Source: Chaetoderma sp. LZ-2023a (Eukaryota > Mollusca > Caudofoveata > Chaetodermatida > Chaetodermatidae). From it: 64,000 nucleotides of DNA. Of this stretch, positions 1-10,880 are shown piece after piece (positions within the stretch are counted from its first letter, which is position 1; the number at the start of each line of letters is the position of its first letter). A program made the position numbers and the translations under genes. Where the stretch lies: positions 104,787,387 to 104,851,386 of the forward strand of contig CM067370.1 in assembly GCA_034401795.1 (NCBI GenBank), read 5' to 3'. The notes below the pieces were generated by a model. The model did not search any database. It was not told where the DNA came from and saw only the letters and a program-made list of their open reading frames with translations.

Positions 1-528
1 CTTCCCGGGTAGGCGCGTGGCCGGATAGGGGTAGTGACGCAATAGACGCGTATTTAAGAGACAGAGCACATAGAGGTGCCAAAGAGGAGAGGGGAGACAT
101 ACTTTCAGTTTTGATTTTTGACATGGAATTATTTTTCCAGGTCTTTTCTTTTTTTGTTTTGTTTTAATATTTTGGTGCATGCTTTTAACTTTATTTAGTC
201 AATGATTCCCTAAACAATAGCTTGCATGGCTGTTCTCTTTGGGTGCGGATAATTATCACCACAATTTAAGTTAAGATATATTAATAGATATAAAATATAT
301 TTATATAAAATATATGGTTCCACGAAACATATCCTTATTGGATATTAGTATTACTAATTACTTGTGCACCCCAGTTAAATAAAGGGGTATGCAACATGTA
401 TACCGATTGATAAAAATATTTGCGGCCCGTTATAGCAGATCCGAAATGGGCAGCTCTCGCTGACCCCATAGCCGTCCAGACATCTAAGACAGGAAGAAAA
501 ATAATAATAAGAAGAAAAATAAAATATA
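1..528. other. No gene recognised; AT-rich flank
   Basis: I see no convincing coding region, RNA gene or repeat here. The right part is AT-rich and ends in the TATA where Tc1 copy A is inserted. Short open frames on the minus strand at 335-590 overlap each other in different frames and show no domain pattern. Confidence 0.5.
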
Positions 529-2189
529 TACACATGTGCAAATGTTAAGCACCAGCAAAAACAATAGAACGTAGAAACATGATGGTACAACTAGGCTGCC
601 ATACTTTTTGTCCTCGCGTTAGCTGACATAATTCCAAGTACGAAATGCACATGCATGCATGACTTCACGCCGCTTGATGTCCGTGCGTGGCGGGAAACAG
701 CACACGTGTTCAGTTATGTAAAAGTCCAGTTTGAGGTGTGGAACATTACATACAGATTTAGGCGACAAGATTAGGAATTTTGTGTTCATGACCGTGGTTT
801 ATTTGTACAGAGAGAATTAGCTCTTGATTGTGAACCGCTATGGCAAGACGAAGGTTAAGTGATCGTGTGAAATGGCAAATCATAGGCATGCATACCACTG
901 GTATGTCATGCAGAGAGATTGGCAGACAGCTGAACATTAACCATACTGTAATCAGTCGTTTGATTGCAAAACATGGGCAAACTAACGAGGTGAAGGACAG
1001 GCCTAGATCTGGAAGACCGAAGAAGACTACTGCCCGTGGTGATCGAGCCCTAGTACGCCTTGTTAGGAGATCTCCATTCACCAACAGCAGAGTGCTCAGC
1101 CAGCAATGGGAAACGCGCAATAGAGTGTCAAAGTCTACCGTCAAAAGAAGACTGTACGCTGCTGGCATGAAAGCTAGGAGACCTGTCAGACGTCCTCTCC
1201 TCACTGTACACCACAAAGAGGAGCGCCTGAGGTGGTGCAACGAAAGAAGACACTGGAACATGAGATCCTGGAGACGGGTACACTGGTCCGATGAAAGTCG
1301 GTTCCTGCTTCATGCCACAGATGGTCGAACTCGTGTATGGAGGTCCAGACGCACGGCGTACGACCAACGTAACATCATGGAAGAAGTTCCATTTGGTGGA
1401 GGTTCCGTTATGATATGGGGGTGCATCTCATTTGATTGTAAGCTGGATCTGTTGACTGTACCTGGAACACTAAATGGACAAAGATATCAAGATTCCATAC
1501 TGGATAGAGTTGTGGTCCCTCATTTTGTAAATCATGCACCTGGAACCCACCCTATATTCATGGATGACAACGCCCGATCACATCGTGCTAGAGCTGTGCA
1601 TGAATACCTCCGCCAGAATGCCATCGAAACCCTACCATGGCCAGCAAGGACCCCTGACATGAACCCTATTGAGCATATCTGGGACATTCTGGGAAACATG
1701 GTGAGAAGGAGGGATCCTCCTGTGCAGAACCTACAGGAATTAACAGACGCACTCCATCTTGAATGGCAACGAATACCACAATGGCGTATCAGTCGGTTGG
1801 TGACCAGCATGAGACGTCGTGTCCAGGCCGTCATCCAGGCACAAGGTGGATATACCCGGTATTAATAATGACAGTCTCAAACTCGTGCACAGATGTTAAA
1901 CTTCGTTTTCAGACACCATTAATGACAATCTAGCCACGTGTGTCAACTGTAGGGCAATAGTTGTCAGTTGTGTCAACGTAACCATATTCAGGCCTCGTTT
2001 TCAAGTTCAAACAAAAACATACAGTGTTTCCCCACCATCATAATCAGCATTCCTCTAGTTGCATTATTACCTCTTGCACTAAGATGGATGGGTACATAAA
2101 TGTTTATGCTATTGCTTTCTTCATAGCACATGAATATACCCTCGCATGTGCGTAAAAATAGGGTGGTGCTTAACTTTTGCACAGGTGTA
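529..2189 (+). mobile_element. Tc1/mariner transposon copy A, full length (1661 bp)
   Basis: This is a complete Tc1-type DNA transposon. The 3' terminal inverted repeat reads, inward from the end, TACACCTGTGCAAAAGTTA. The 5' end is a mutated form (TACACATGTGCAAATGTTA). The element is flanked by TA on both sides (527-528 and 2190-2191), the usual target duplication of the superfamily. It is exactly the same length as copy B at 15942-17602 and nearly identical to it, including the noncoding ends. It carries one intact transposase gene in the middle. The two or more substitutions in the 5' terminal repeat make it the more decayed of the two copies. Confidence 0.95.
840..1865 (+). CDS. Tc1-family transposase (DD34E), copy A
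   Basis: The 341-residue protein is an uninterrupted Tc1 transposase that would bind the terminal repeats and cut and paste the element in the nucleus. Residues 1-120 form the two helix-turn-helix DNA-binding domains, with an AT-hook-like RSGRP linker at 56-60. The catalytic triad is visible as D151 (HWSDES), D243 (MDDNA) and E278 (NPIEH). There are 34 residues between the second Asp and the Glu, which is diagnostic for Tc1. It differs from copy B at nine residues. Two of these lie in normally conserved motifs: S247 where the family has Pro after DNAR, and T271 where the family has SPDxNPIE. Copy A may therefore be less active. Length is normal for the family. The 167-residue reverse-strand frame over it is a shadow. 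Confidence 0.95.
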   Translation: MARRRLSDRVKWQIIGMHTTGMSCREIGRQLNINHTVISRLIAKHGQTNEVKDRPRSGRPKKTTARGDRALVRLVRRSPFTNSRVLSQQWETRNRVSKSTVKRRLYAAGMKARRPVRRPLLTVHHKEERLRWCNERRHWNMRSWRRVHWSDESRFLLHATDGRTRVWRSRRTAYDQRNIMEEVPFGGGSVMIWGCISFDCKLDLLTVPGTLNGQRYQDSILDRVVVPHFVNHAPGTHPIFMDDNARSHRARAVHEYLRQNAIETLPWPARTPDMNPIEHIWDILGNMVRRRDPPVQNLQELTDALHLEWQRIPQWRISRLVTSMRRRVQAVIQAQGGYTRY

Positions 2190-3173
2190 TAATAATAAAC
2201 CAAAAAGTTAGTTTATCAGGCAGCCCCAGCATAACTGAGACTGCATGGTGGGATTATGACATTATTGCACTACGTGGTGTTGTATACTTTACGTCACACA
2301 CGACGTTCTTACAATACCAGAATCCGCAGTGCTAAATTTGTGTGAGACACAGCTAGGCAACTAAGTTGCGCAGCTGTGTAGGATAACCGCAGTCATCCTA
2401 GGGACGGGATTCAATTGATCTAACATATATAATAATAAGAAAAGTATTTCAAAAATAAAAAGTAATTTTCCACGAGTCGCATCACTGATGTTCTGCTGTA
2501 ACACAAACGATCACACCTCTGCCAAAAAAATTCCCCACTGAGTCCGGGTCCCGCGACTAATGGTGGTTGGTCGTGGTGGATGAATTACTAATGCTGAGAT
2601 GCGTTCACTATTACTGCCGCTTCCTGGAATGTCTGAAGTGATACTTGCGGGAATATTAGTGTCTATAGTGTCTCTGACGGTTACTGCTGATGTTAAAATG
2701 TGTGTTCGTATGCTGGCCATGGTGCTGGTTGGTGTCGCTTGTACCCTTTGGCCTTCCCGGTGTGGTTCACTGTCCCCACCATGTCAGATGGATGCCCAGT
2801 TCCTCACACAGGATGTAGCCTAGGCTAGGTACCTCTCCATATATGCCTGAGATAAAGACCTGTCCAAGTTATGGGGCCATAATCTGAGTCAAGGTACACA
2901 CTGATGGCTTCCGAGCCGAGCGGACACAGTTCCGGGCACCAATTACGGTAATTTTGGCAAGGGGCTGTAGCCCCGCATAAACCGTACCATGGAGGCGATG
3001 CCTACCAGACTAGCTGGGGCCTCCATGTAGATCGTTCTTTGACGTGATTTTAGCTAAGAGGCCCCACTCAGAGCGTACAAGAGGCCATCCACCCCACGGG
3101 TACTTGGGCCCCAGACTGCTCCACCTGCCCAGCAAGTGGCAGGTTACACCGTCTCACGCACATACCCTCCTAC
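2190..3173. other. No gene recognised
   Basis: This stretch lies between Tc1 copy A and the direct repeat bounding the gypsy block. Short open frames at 2511-2823 overlap on both strands and show no motif. If the gypsy element's outer end lies here, I cannot see it. Confidence 0.4.
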
Positions 3174-3313
3174 TTCCCAAAGAATCACTTTTCATGACTT
3201 CTGATAACAGGAGGCATGACTCGCAATACGAACGCTTGCCAAGGCCTGACTGTACATTGAGCCATCTTGACCACTCAAAACCAGGAATGGGTTGATGAAT
3301 TGACATGATCAAG
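3174..3313 (-). repeat. ~140 bp direct repeat, outer copy (gypsy flank)
   Basis: This segment is repeated in the same orientation at 10753-10880, with roughly 85% identity and several small indels. In the orientation of the gypsy element (minus strand) it begins TGATCATGTCA and ends near GATTCTTTGGGA. The two copies bracket the Ty3/gypsy coding block, so they could be short LTRs or remnants of them. They start with TG, but no matching CA end or target duplication is visible. Confidence 0.6.
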
Positions 3314-6300
3314 TTGAACGGCTGGCGACCCAGTCGATAGTGATCACCATCTGAGCTCACGCTCAGGGGCAACCGACGGTCTGATCCATAACTATCTACC
3401 AACAGAATACGAACTTTGACCGTTTTCCCCGGCCTTGCCTGCAGGCCATCGCTAGCAAACACAGCAAACTTCTAATCAGCTAGAGATGTCCTGGGTGTAG
3501 ACTATCATCCATGTACCACGCATTGTCCACTTACTGAGACAGGATGAACCAAAGTCTCAGCATCCCGAACATGGCACCAACTAGACGGTACCACAGTAGG
3601 ATGTTAATTCATCCTTCATAGTCACAGAGGCCTTCAGTATCTCCCCTGCACTATAGATCATCTTGTTTTTATGTGTCACCGGACCCTCGTGGGCCCACTG
3701 CCTCCTGTTGCCTCCACCCTTCGAGGAGCATATCCCTCTCTGGTCGAGGCATCTGATGATGCGGTCTTCACGATGGTAGCCATGGTTGTGGTGGTTGTTG
3801 TGGTGATGGCTGTCAGTCGTATTGCGGGCTGAGGCAGTGATGTGGAAGCGATGTTGTTGGTGATGACATCTTCCGTGATTTGGTATACTTCAGAAGGCGA
3901 TTCGCGGTGACATTGGGCAAGGGCTGTATGTCTTGTGTGTGCGCGATACGTCTCTTTCCCACATATGGTCGCTCAGGCATAGTCCCCTTCCTGATTGCTG
4001 GATCGGAATGACTGGGATGCGGATGCTGGATAACACGGGTTGGAGTGATGCTGATAGAAGTAGGCCTTAAGGGTTCTGGTCCCTCGTCTATGGTCAGGTC
4101 GGGAGGAGATGGTGACTGCGGGTAGCTTGGGATCTCCATCTCCGTGGGCGGCGTGATGACTACCGATATAGGCTGACTGGACGTGCTTGTTACAGATTGG
4201 ATGCTTATAAACTTTCCTGTTTTAATTTTAGGCTGGAGCGCTCGATGGGGTGTGTGGGAGCCTTGTGACGTCAGCGGTAATTACCCCCCACTCACCCTCA
4301 TCACTCCTCCATCACGCTGTGGTAGTCGCGTATTCGGGCGGCTCTTTTGTTTAAAGCGTTTGATCCAATTTACTGGAAATAGCAGTAAAGTCACGTGGCT
4401 CTTGGAAACACGTGGTTGATCGGAAACATATGTGCTGTTTATGGCGATGGCCGAAATACTGTTGCTGAGGTGTAGTCTTTGTAGATGCGAGAAATGGAAA
4501 TAAATGTTATATCATGAATCTTTACAAAATAATGCCCCTATTTGCGCGGGTTCTTAAACATGCGTCTTTGTACTTGTCTGTAATAGGTAGTTCTCAGCCC
4601 GTGTCGATTGTGGACTGGAATGCAGGTAAGAGAATTTTTGAAATTCTCTGTAATTATACTGTTAGATTTTTTATGCCAATTTATCGGCCCGTGCGCTAAT
4701 GATCTGTAGCACGGTAGAGCAGTTGTGTTCTTATTTAAAAATATAACAGTAAAGCTGTAGGTAATTTGATGTGTGGTTTAAACAGATCTATTCAGGTGGG
4801 GCATCAAAGTTACTGATCCCGACAAGATAGCTGTGTTTTCCGAGCGGGAGGGCTGCCAAGCATTCTCTTCAAGGGGTAGAACTAGCTCCGTCCCCGCCTA
4901 GACCGGACGCATTAATACCGCTTAATAATGTTTAAATTACAATACAGCTCGGAAATGAGTGCACACAGTTTTACAATTTACAATGCCGTCATTTGGAGAT
5001 TGTGAATACAGTCAACCTGAGTGTCTGTGTTTCTGACATGTTGGTGATTTGAGTTTGATACGCGTGGCTGGTTATCTGTGGATGATACTTACGCTGTGGT
5101 GAAGGTGACGCTTTTATTGCCGCCATATGCAGGGGTGGGGGGGGGGGGGCGGGGGGGGGGGTGTGGCGGAATGATGTCAACTTTATCGAACCTTGCTGGT
5201 ATTTCGCTCTGTAATGGCCGAGCCCGTGGGCGGGACAGAGTTATTTTAGAGCGTGGATGACCTGTAGGATGCTGTCGTAACTTTGATCAATCCATTATCG
5301 AATTCAACCTTTCGGTAGTAAAATCCTGCTCGTGATTGACGACAATGCGGGGCATCTTGCTCTCTGAATAAGAGGGAAGGTGTTGGATGTTTCTCCCGTG
5401 ACGCGTACTGTTAGATGGCTGTAGTGAAATCCTTCTATCTACATGATCAGTTCTCCCGTAACTAGATAAGGTGTGTGCGGGAAAATTGTTGGCTGTTGTT
5501 TGTTGACAATAATGTTGTTGTCGGGAAGTCTGGGCTGCTGTATGATGCTAATGTTAAGCGAAGTGGGCGCATTCCAGTTTTCCACACTGGTGAATGCCGA
5601 GTCTGTTGTTATTGCAGGAGGTGGGGGTTGCGGGAGATATTATTTCTCCCATATCATGTGCGGGTGGAATGGTTGCGGGAGTTTTTATGTCTCTACCAGG
5701 AATTAATTAATACCGATAAGTGCTGCTAAACGATGTTGTTGCTGGTGTTGAATGTCTCTGTTACGCTGAGTATAACCGAGTATGTATGTGATGTACGCGC
5801 AATGATGAATTGACCTATCCACCCCTGAGGGCAAGTGTGTTCTGTATGTAACTGACATTCTGTCTGTGGTGTGATGTCCTGACTGCTCACGGGGGGGGGG
5901 GGGGGTATGGTAGGCCTAATGGAGAGGGTGGTCTTTGGACAGGGGGATGTGGTCATCTCCCATTACATGTTGGTTGGTGTCTTGTCGTAGTTTTTAGACA
6001 CCGGGAAAATTCGAGCCGAGAGTCTGCTGAACAGGCTGCTTCTCTGCCCACCGCGGGGGTGGGGGGGGGTATTGTTGGTCGGTGCTGTGCGGGATCCCAC
6101 CTCCTCTGTAGCAGCAATCTCTCTCATATCTGAAGATTGACAGTCAACAGACGACGAGTGGAGTGTGAAATGGACTGGGTCGGTGATGTCCGAACTTGGT
6201 GTATAGATGAGGGACACGAATTGGAGCGATGGCATTGGTGGGACTGCGGGAAAGGGTGTCCCTTGGGAGGGGTGTGGTTTCGCGTTTTTGGGGCATGGTC

Positions 6301-6378
6301 GGGTACACCTAGTTGTGCGGTTTTGCGGTTCTAGACACGCCAAGGCTTCATCTCGCCTCTTCACTTCCATGCTATTCA
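3314..6378. other. Unassigned region downstream of gypsy pol
   Basis: On the minus strand this is the stretch between the end of the gypsy pol frames and the outer direct repeat, so it probably holds the 3' part of that element. Open frames at 6391-5963 and 4139-3813 (minus) are Pro/Ser/Thr-rich with no recognisable domain. They could be the remains of a variable 3' ORF or chance. Several poly-G tracts occur at 5136-5161, 5890-5906 and 6058-6069. No envelope-like membrane protein is evident. Confidence 0.4.
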
Positions 6379-7140
6379 TCACATGCTCCACCCAAGGGAA
6401 GTATGGCTTGGGTCAGCCTCAGCTTCCGCTTGTGGTAACTCTATAATGGTGGGCATAGCATGAAGTGGGTGGGAGTGGGAAGAGATCGTGTGAACAGCTT
6501 TCCCATCTGGTCCCTTGGACAACACAAACAAAAAGTTCTTCAGATACGGCTTCCCAGATTGAGTAGACCCATGCTGAAGAGGGAGAGGGCGAGTACGTAT
6601 CTCGTCATCGTCCTCAGCATCAGCCGCTTGTTCACCAGTGTTCTGGCTTGTTAGAATACGGGCTGAACTGGCACCGCAGTGCTCTGCGCTAATCGTGGGA
6701 CTACTACTTTCTGCAGAAATTTCTGTCTGGGTACCAGTGTCACGAGAAACGCCCAGCCCGTGCTCTGGTGCTGGGCCATCACTGACACACGGTTTAAGCC
6801 GATCAAAGTGGATGACTGAGGTCAGACCATCCGAAGCACGGATACGGTACGTTACGTCTGATGTCTTACTTACTACCACATAGGGGCCTTTCCACTGGTA
6901 ACTCCGGTCATTCCATGTCTTTTGACGCCGGTGTGCAGTGGATAAAGTTTCTCTCACTAACTCAGGGGCCTGTTCTATCCGCTGCTGCAAGAGTTCAACA
7001 TAGAGAAATGGTGAGTTTTTCTCCCCTGGTATCCGGGGCATAGCCAGGTCCAGGGGTAAGGCTAATTCACGGCCTAACATTAACCGAGCAGGGGTGTAAC
7101 CCATGCTGGAATGTACTGAAGTGCGGTAAACCATGAGCAC
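6379..7140 (-). pseudogene. gypsy integrase C-terminal region with GPY/F module
   Basis: This continues the integrase in the same phase after one TGA. It contains VYRTSVHSSMGYTPARLMLG, typical of the end of the catalytic core. The WKGPYVVV segment follows (the GPY/F module seen in gypsy and gammaretroviral integrases), then YRI. The remainder, about 150 residues, is Ser/Thr/Pro-rich and of low similarity to anything I recognise. No chromodomain is visible. The frame ends at 6379, and what follows is in other phases. Confidence 0.8.
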
Positions 7141-7149
7141 ATACAGGAG

Positions 7150-7827
7150 TCATAGATCCCAGTCTCTACAATCAAGGCATGTTTCTTTTGTAAGCATCTC
7201 CGGGAGAGTTCTATTGAACCTCTCTAGCATCCCCTTGCTGCGGGGATGGTATGGAGTCATCCTTGTTTTGATGATATGAAACAATTTGCAGAGCTCTGAT
7301 ATGAGCCGGCTCTCAAAATTACTTCCTTGATCGGAGTGTAGCTCATAAGGCATACCGAAATGGCAGAACACATTGCTTGCCAAGACGTCCGCTACTGTGG
7401 ATGCCTCTTGGTCCAGCAAAGCAAATGCCTCCACCCACTTCATGAAATAATCTTGCAATACGAGGATGTATTTATTTCTGTCATCCGTCGTATTCAAGGG
7501 TCTGAGCACATCAATAGCCACTCGCTTCCACGGTGCACCAACAATTTGTATTTGTGAGGGTGCGATATGGTGCTGGCCAACAGTGCGTCTTTGGCATGGG
7601 ATACATTTGGCAACCCATACCTTTACACTATCACGAATTCCGATCCAGTGGATTCTCTGTTTGATGCGGGTAACAGTCTTCTCCACGGCCAGATTCCCGG
7701 TGTTATCATGTAGTTGTTGTAAAATAATATTACGATAACTTTCCGGCATCACCAGATGGTTATTAATGTAAAGAACGTTATTCTGGAGGTGGCATTCTTC
7801 GAACCGCTGGTAATAATATTTAGCCAT
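7150..7827 (-). pseudogene. gypsy integrase (zinc-binding and catalytic core)
   Basis: The catalytic DDE triad of a retroviral-type integrase is present: D106 in AIDVL, D166 in HSDQGSNF and E202 in MLERFNRT. The N-terminal zinc domain keeps H40, C75 and C78 (CIPC), but the second His of HHCC is Asn in this copy (TGN where the family has GGH). The protein would join the cDNA to chromosomal DNA. The frame ends with TGA at 7152-7150, then continues in phase into the C-terminal part. Confidence 0.9.
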
Positions 7828-7893
7828 GGTGGATAAGGGTGTTACCGATTCCTTGGGAGGACATACCCCCTCCTGGATCCATGCATATATGTT

Positions 7894-8260
7894 TCATGTT
7901 TGCGTGTCTGTTGGTTGATCGTATGTGATTTTCTCCGGATTCCACTCTGCGCACCACAATTCGGGGAACTCCGGAGATGGCCATGTAGATTGTGTCATGG
8001 TTGTGGCCTCTTCGTGTTCTGCCTCCATATCAACTCTACTGAGGGCGTCAGTGCAATTTGCTGGGACGGTGAACACCATTAACATTAAAGTTATAGGCCT
8101 GCAGGGATTCCTGCCATCTTGCTACCTGGCACTCCGGGTTTTTAAGGTTCCGGAGCCAGCGTAGTGAGGCATGGTCTGTACAGAGTTTAAAATGGCGACT
8201 GTACAGAAAGTGTTTGTAGTACTTGACGAAATGTACCACTGCTAGTAGTTCCTGCTTCAT
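7894..8260 (-). pseudogene. gypsy RNase H remnant with frameshift
   Basis: The first frame (8260-8048) carries KQELLAVVHFVKYYKHFL and FKLCTDHASLRWL, the typical middle of a gypsy RNase H. The expected HxPxxxxxADALSR end appears in another frame (8085-7894, with TDALSRVD), showing a frameshift around 8047-8085. That second frame ends at a TGA (7896-7894) but is in phase with the integrase that follows, with 22 open codons in between. The domain is intact enough for identification but cannot be translated as one piece. Confidence 0.85.
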
Positions 8261-8269
8261 GGTTGCGTA

Positions 8270-9130
8270 TCAGTTTTCAGTTTTATTTAAGGTACGTGAA
8301 CCATAACCCAACACCTGCTCCGTTCCATCCTCTGTGACCTGAGATAGAAGCACGCCGATTGCATAAACCGATGTGTCAGTGTCTAGGATGAAATCGAGGT
8401 TTGGATTAGGATGAGAAAGAATCGGGGTGGTCGTCAAGAGTTCCTTCAATGCCATGAAGGAACCTTCACACTCACTCGTCCACTCGAATGGTCGATCTTT
8501 TTCGGTGATCTTGTAGAGGGGTGAAGCAATCTCACTGAAGTGATGGATATATCGACGATAGTACTGGCATAAGCCAAGAAAACTCTGTGTCTCCGTGATT
8601 GAAGAGGGCGTCGGCCACTCTGCTACTGCCTTAGTTTTTGATGGTTGAGTAGCCACTCCATCACCGGATATGACATGTCCCAAGAACTCAACGCTCTGTC
8701 TAAAGAGATGACATTTCTTTGGTTTGAGCTTTAAATTGGCCGTGCGGAAGCCTGAAAGCATGGTGTCCAAATTAGTTAATGTTTGCTCAAATGTCGGTCC
8801 AAGGACGATTACGTCGTCGATGTAACATAGACAGATTTCCCATTGCAGGGTGGTTAATACCTGCTCAATGAGGCGTTTGAAAGTTCCAGGAGCGCTGGAC
8901 AAGCCATAGGGCATCTTGCGGAATTGGAAAAGACCATCCCTACAAACTAATGCAGTCTTTTCCATGTCAGCTTCATCCATGGCTACTTGCCAGTAACTGC
9001 TAGCTAAATCAAGGGTACAAAGCCACTTGGCTCCAGACAAGGAATCAAAGGCCTGATCTATGCATGGGAGTGGATACGCATCCTTCACGCTAAGATCATT
9101 AAGGCAGCAGTAGTCTATGCAAAACTGCAA
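8270..9130 (-). pseudogene. gypsy reverse transcriptase core
   Basis: This is the palm region of a Ty3/gypsy reverse transcriptase. Motif A is TLDLASSYWQV (Asp41 of this frame), the MPYGLSSAPGTF motif is at 73-84, and the catalytic CYIDDVIVL has Asp105 and Asp106. The FLGHVISGDGV segment follows, and the start of the RNase H connection (FEWTSECEGSFMALKELL) leads into the RNase H domain. All key catalytic Asp residues are kept, so decay is recent enough for the core to survive. An in-frame TGA at 8272-8270 interrupts the frame before RNase H. Confidence 0.92.
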
Positions 9131-9169
9131 GGTTCCGTCCTTTTTGCCTGCTAGTACTATTGGGCTAGC

Positions 9170-10195
9170 TCATGGGGATGCTGATGGTTCTATAATACCA
9201 GTCTGCAACATGTCGTTAACTTGTTGATGAGCTTCCGCTTCCTTATAAATGGGAAGACGCCATACCGGTTGTCGTATGGGGCGGTTATTGTGTGTGTCGA
9301 TGGAGTGTCGCACAAGATGAGTTTCTCCGAGATCCATGTCTCTGGAGGAAAAACTATCGTGATATTTGTGAAGTAGTGCATGTCGCTTTTGAGATCGCGT
9401 TAATCCTACTGTGGCACGTAGATATAAATCATGTAAGTGTTCTGGTAAATCATCAGTCATTTCCATGTGTGAGGTGGTATGTGCAGGCGTTTCCAAAGAG
9501 ATAATGTCCACCAAATGGCCGCAGCTTACCCCCGGTTCAAGAGTTATGGGGTCTGCGGTACCATTGAACACATGAAATGGTATGTGTTCTTTGTTGGTGG
9601 TGTCCATGATCATGCGGGGACTTGCGCATTGTGAGGTGATCATGTAATCAAGGTCGGGTTCCAGCATGGCGATGTGTGTGTTGCTTCCTAACTGTGGTGC
9701 AATGGCCCACAAGATTTGCTCCTGTCCCGGCTCAACTGTGGCTGTATTTGATAGTATTATAGCACATGTGTCATATAATGATGATTCCGGTCCAAGAGGT
9801 ATCCGTCGGCCATGTATGTCAAGTTCCTGTTGTTTGCAGTGTATGATGGCTTCGCTGGCACTGAGAAAATCAGAGCTAAGAAGGGCGTCGTTTTGAATAG
9901 AGGCGATAACAACTCGCTGTATGAATTGTATCTCCTGTATTTGGATGATTAGATTAACTACACTGGCTACGGGCACATCATCTCCCATAGCCGTGTGTAG
10001 ATAAATGTTTGTAGGCTTAAGTGGCGGCTTTTTATGAGGTAGGATGCTCTCATATAAGCGCTTGTTAAATACTGTGATGGAAGCTCTGGTGTCAACAGTG
10101 ACACTGGTGGGGATACCGCTAAACAGGCAGGCACACTTATATATTACTTTGTGGTGCACCTGCGGAAGGGTTTCCAATGATGCTGTCTGTGACAA
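9170..10195 (-). pseudogene. gypsy protease and start of reverse transcriptase
   Basis: This 341-residue frame begins with an aspartic-protease-like segment. The active-site motif is DTRAS, where retropepsins have DTGAS, so the catalytic Gly is replaced by Arg (AGA, one G-to-A step from GGA). The C-terminal part is the usual gypsy linker into reverse transcriptase (HSIDT...IRQPVWRLP..., then MLQTGIIEPS). The frame ends at a TGA (9172-9170) at the position where the family has a conserved Trp before ASPIVL. The reading frame then continues directly into the reverse transcriptase, so this is one premature stop and not a gene end. Confidence 0.85.
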
Positions 10196-10794
10196 TGGTC
10201 ACGGGGCAGAATTATTCTGACATAGTCAGATTGTTTCTGAATAGCTTCTCTTAATGCTGTAGGTGGCTGAATGATGAAAGATCCAGCCCATTGTCGTCGC
10301 TGCTGCGAGTGCTTTGGCGAAGACGGAGCTGGTGGTAGCAATGGTGAGGGAGTTGTTGCCATTTCTTTGTATGCAGTGTTTGTATAGACAGTGGTGCGGA
10401 TGGGATTCTCCCGATCATGGATAAGAGTCACCTGCGCAAGCCACTTCTCACAATACCTCATTAGATGTTTTGATGAGGCACATAAGAAGCAGCAACGCCG
10501 TGGAAGGTGTTCGGAACATCGGCAGCGCCGTCGCTTGCGAATCCATGATTCGGAGGGATTAGTTTCTCCTGTACCACTGCTGTTGGTAGATGCTGGAGAT
10601 ATTTTGTGCGGGAGGGTGTATTGCATACCACCAAACGACACCGAGAATCCAATGTCTTGGTGGCGGGACGTGGTGCTTGCAAAAATGTTTGTTTCAGCGG
10701 AGGTGCTACAACCCACCACTGCCGTTTTACAGAGGAAAGAAGGTTTGTTATGTTCCCAAAGAATCACTTCATGACCTCTGATCACAGGAGGCAT
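10144..10794 (-). pseudogene. gag-like fragment with CCHC zinc knuckle
   Basis: This 216-residue frame contains a canonical CX2CX4HX4C knuckle (C102, C105, H110, C115) just after an Arg-rich stretch, as in the nucleocapsid part of Gag. I see no capsid domain before the knuckle, and the first ~20 codons lie inside the flanking direct repeat, so the 5' part of gag seems to have been lost or rearranged. The frame overlaps the protease frame by about 50 bases in a different phase, compatible with a Gag-Pol frameshift or with decay. The reverse-strand frames here are shadows. Confidence 0.65.
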
Positions 10795-10880
10795 GACTTG
10801 CTATGGCTTGACTTGACTGTACATTGAGCCATCTTGACCACTCATAACCAAGAACGGGTTGATGAACTGACATGACCAAG
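10753..10880 (-). repeat. ~130 bp direct repeat, inner copy (gypsy flank)
   Basis: This is the partner of 3174-3313 in the same orientation. In the minus direction it starts TGGTCATGTCAG immediately after the leader of long element A (…CACGAAATTG) and runs into the gag-like frame. The junction falls exactly where copies B and C of the long element have their ATG. Confidence 0.6.

Larger units (their letters stand above)
6379..10794 (-). mobile_element. Ty3/gypsy LTR retrotransposon internal region, decayed
   Basis: Read on the minus strand, the order is gag-like zinc knuckle, protease, reverse transcriptase, RNase H, integrase, and a GPY/F module. This is the Ty3/gypsy order. The element is dead in this copy. 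The gag is short and lacks a visible capsid. The protease active site is changed. Four in-frame TGA codons interrupt pol, and a frameshift lies near 8047-8085. Its upstream edge abuts copy A of the long element (10879-14170). A ~130 bp direct repeat lies at each side (3174-3313 and 10753-10880). Confidence 0.9.

Noticed and set aside
758..1261. 167-residue minus-strand frame over Tc1 copy A (and its twin at 16171-16674)
   Set aside because: Antisense shadow of the transposase; it is preserved only because the two Tc1 copies are near-identical.
5963..6391. 142-residue frame after gypsy pol as an envelope gene
   Set aside because: No signal peptide, membrane segment or furin-like site; composition is simply Pro/Ser-rich.
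7150..9172. Selenocysteine or stop-codon readthrough at the four TGA codons
   Set aside because: A frameshift and a destroyed protease site in the same copy show ordinary decay; no recoding structure was seen.
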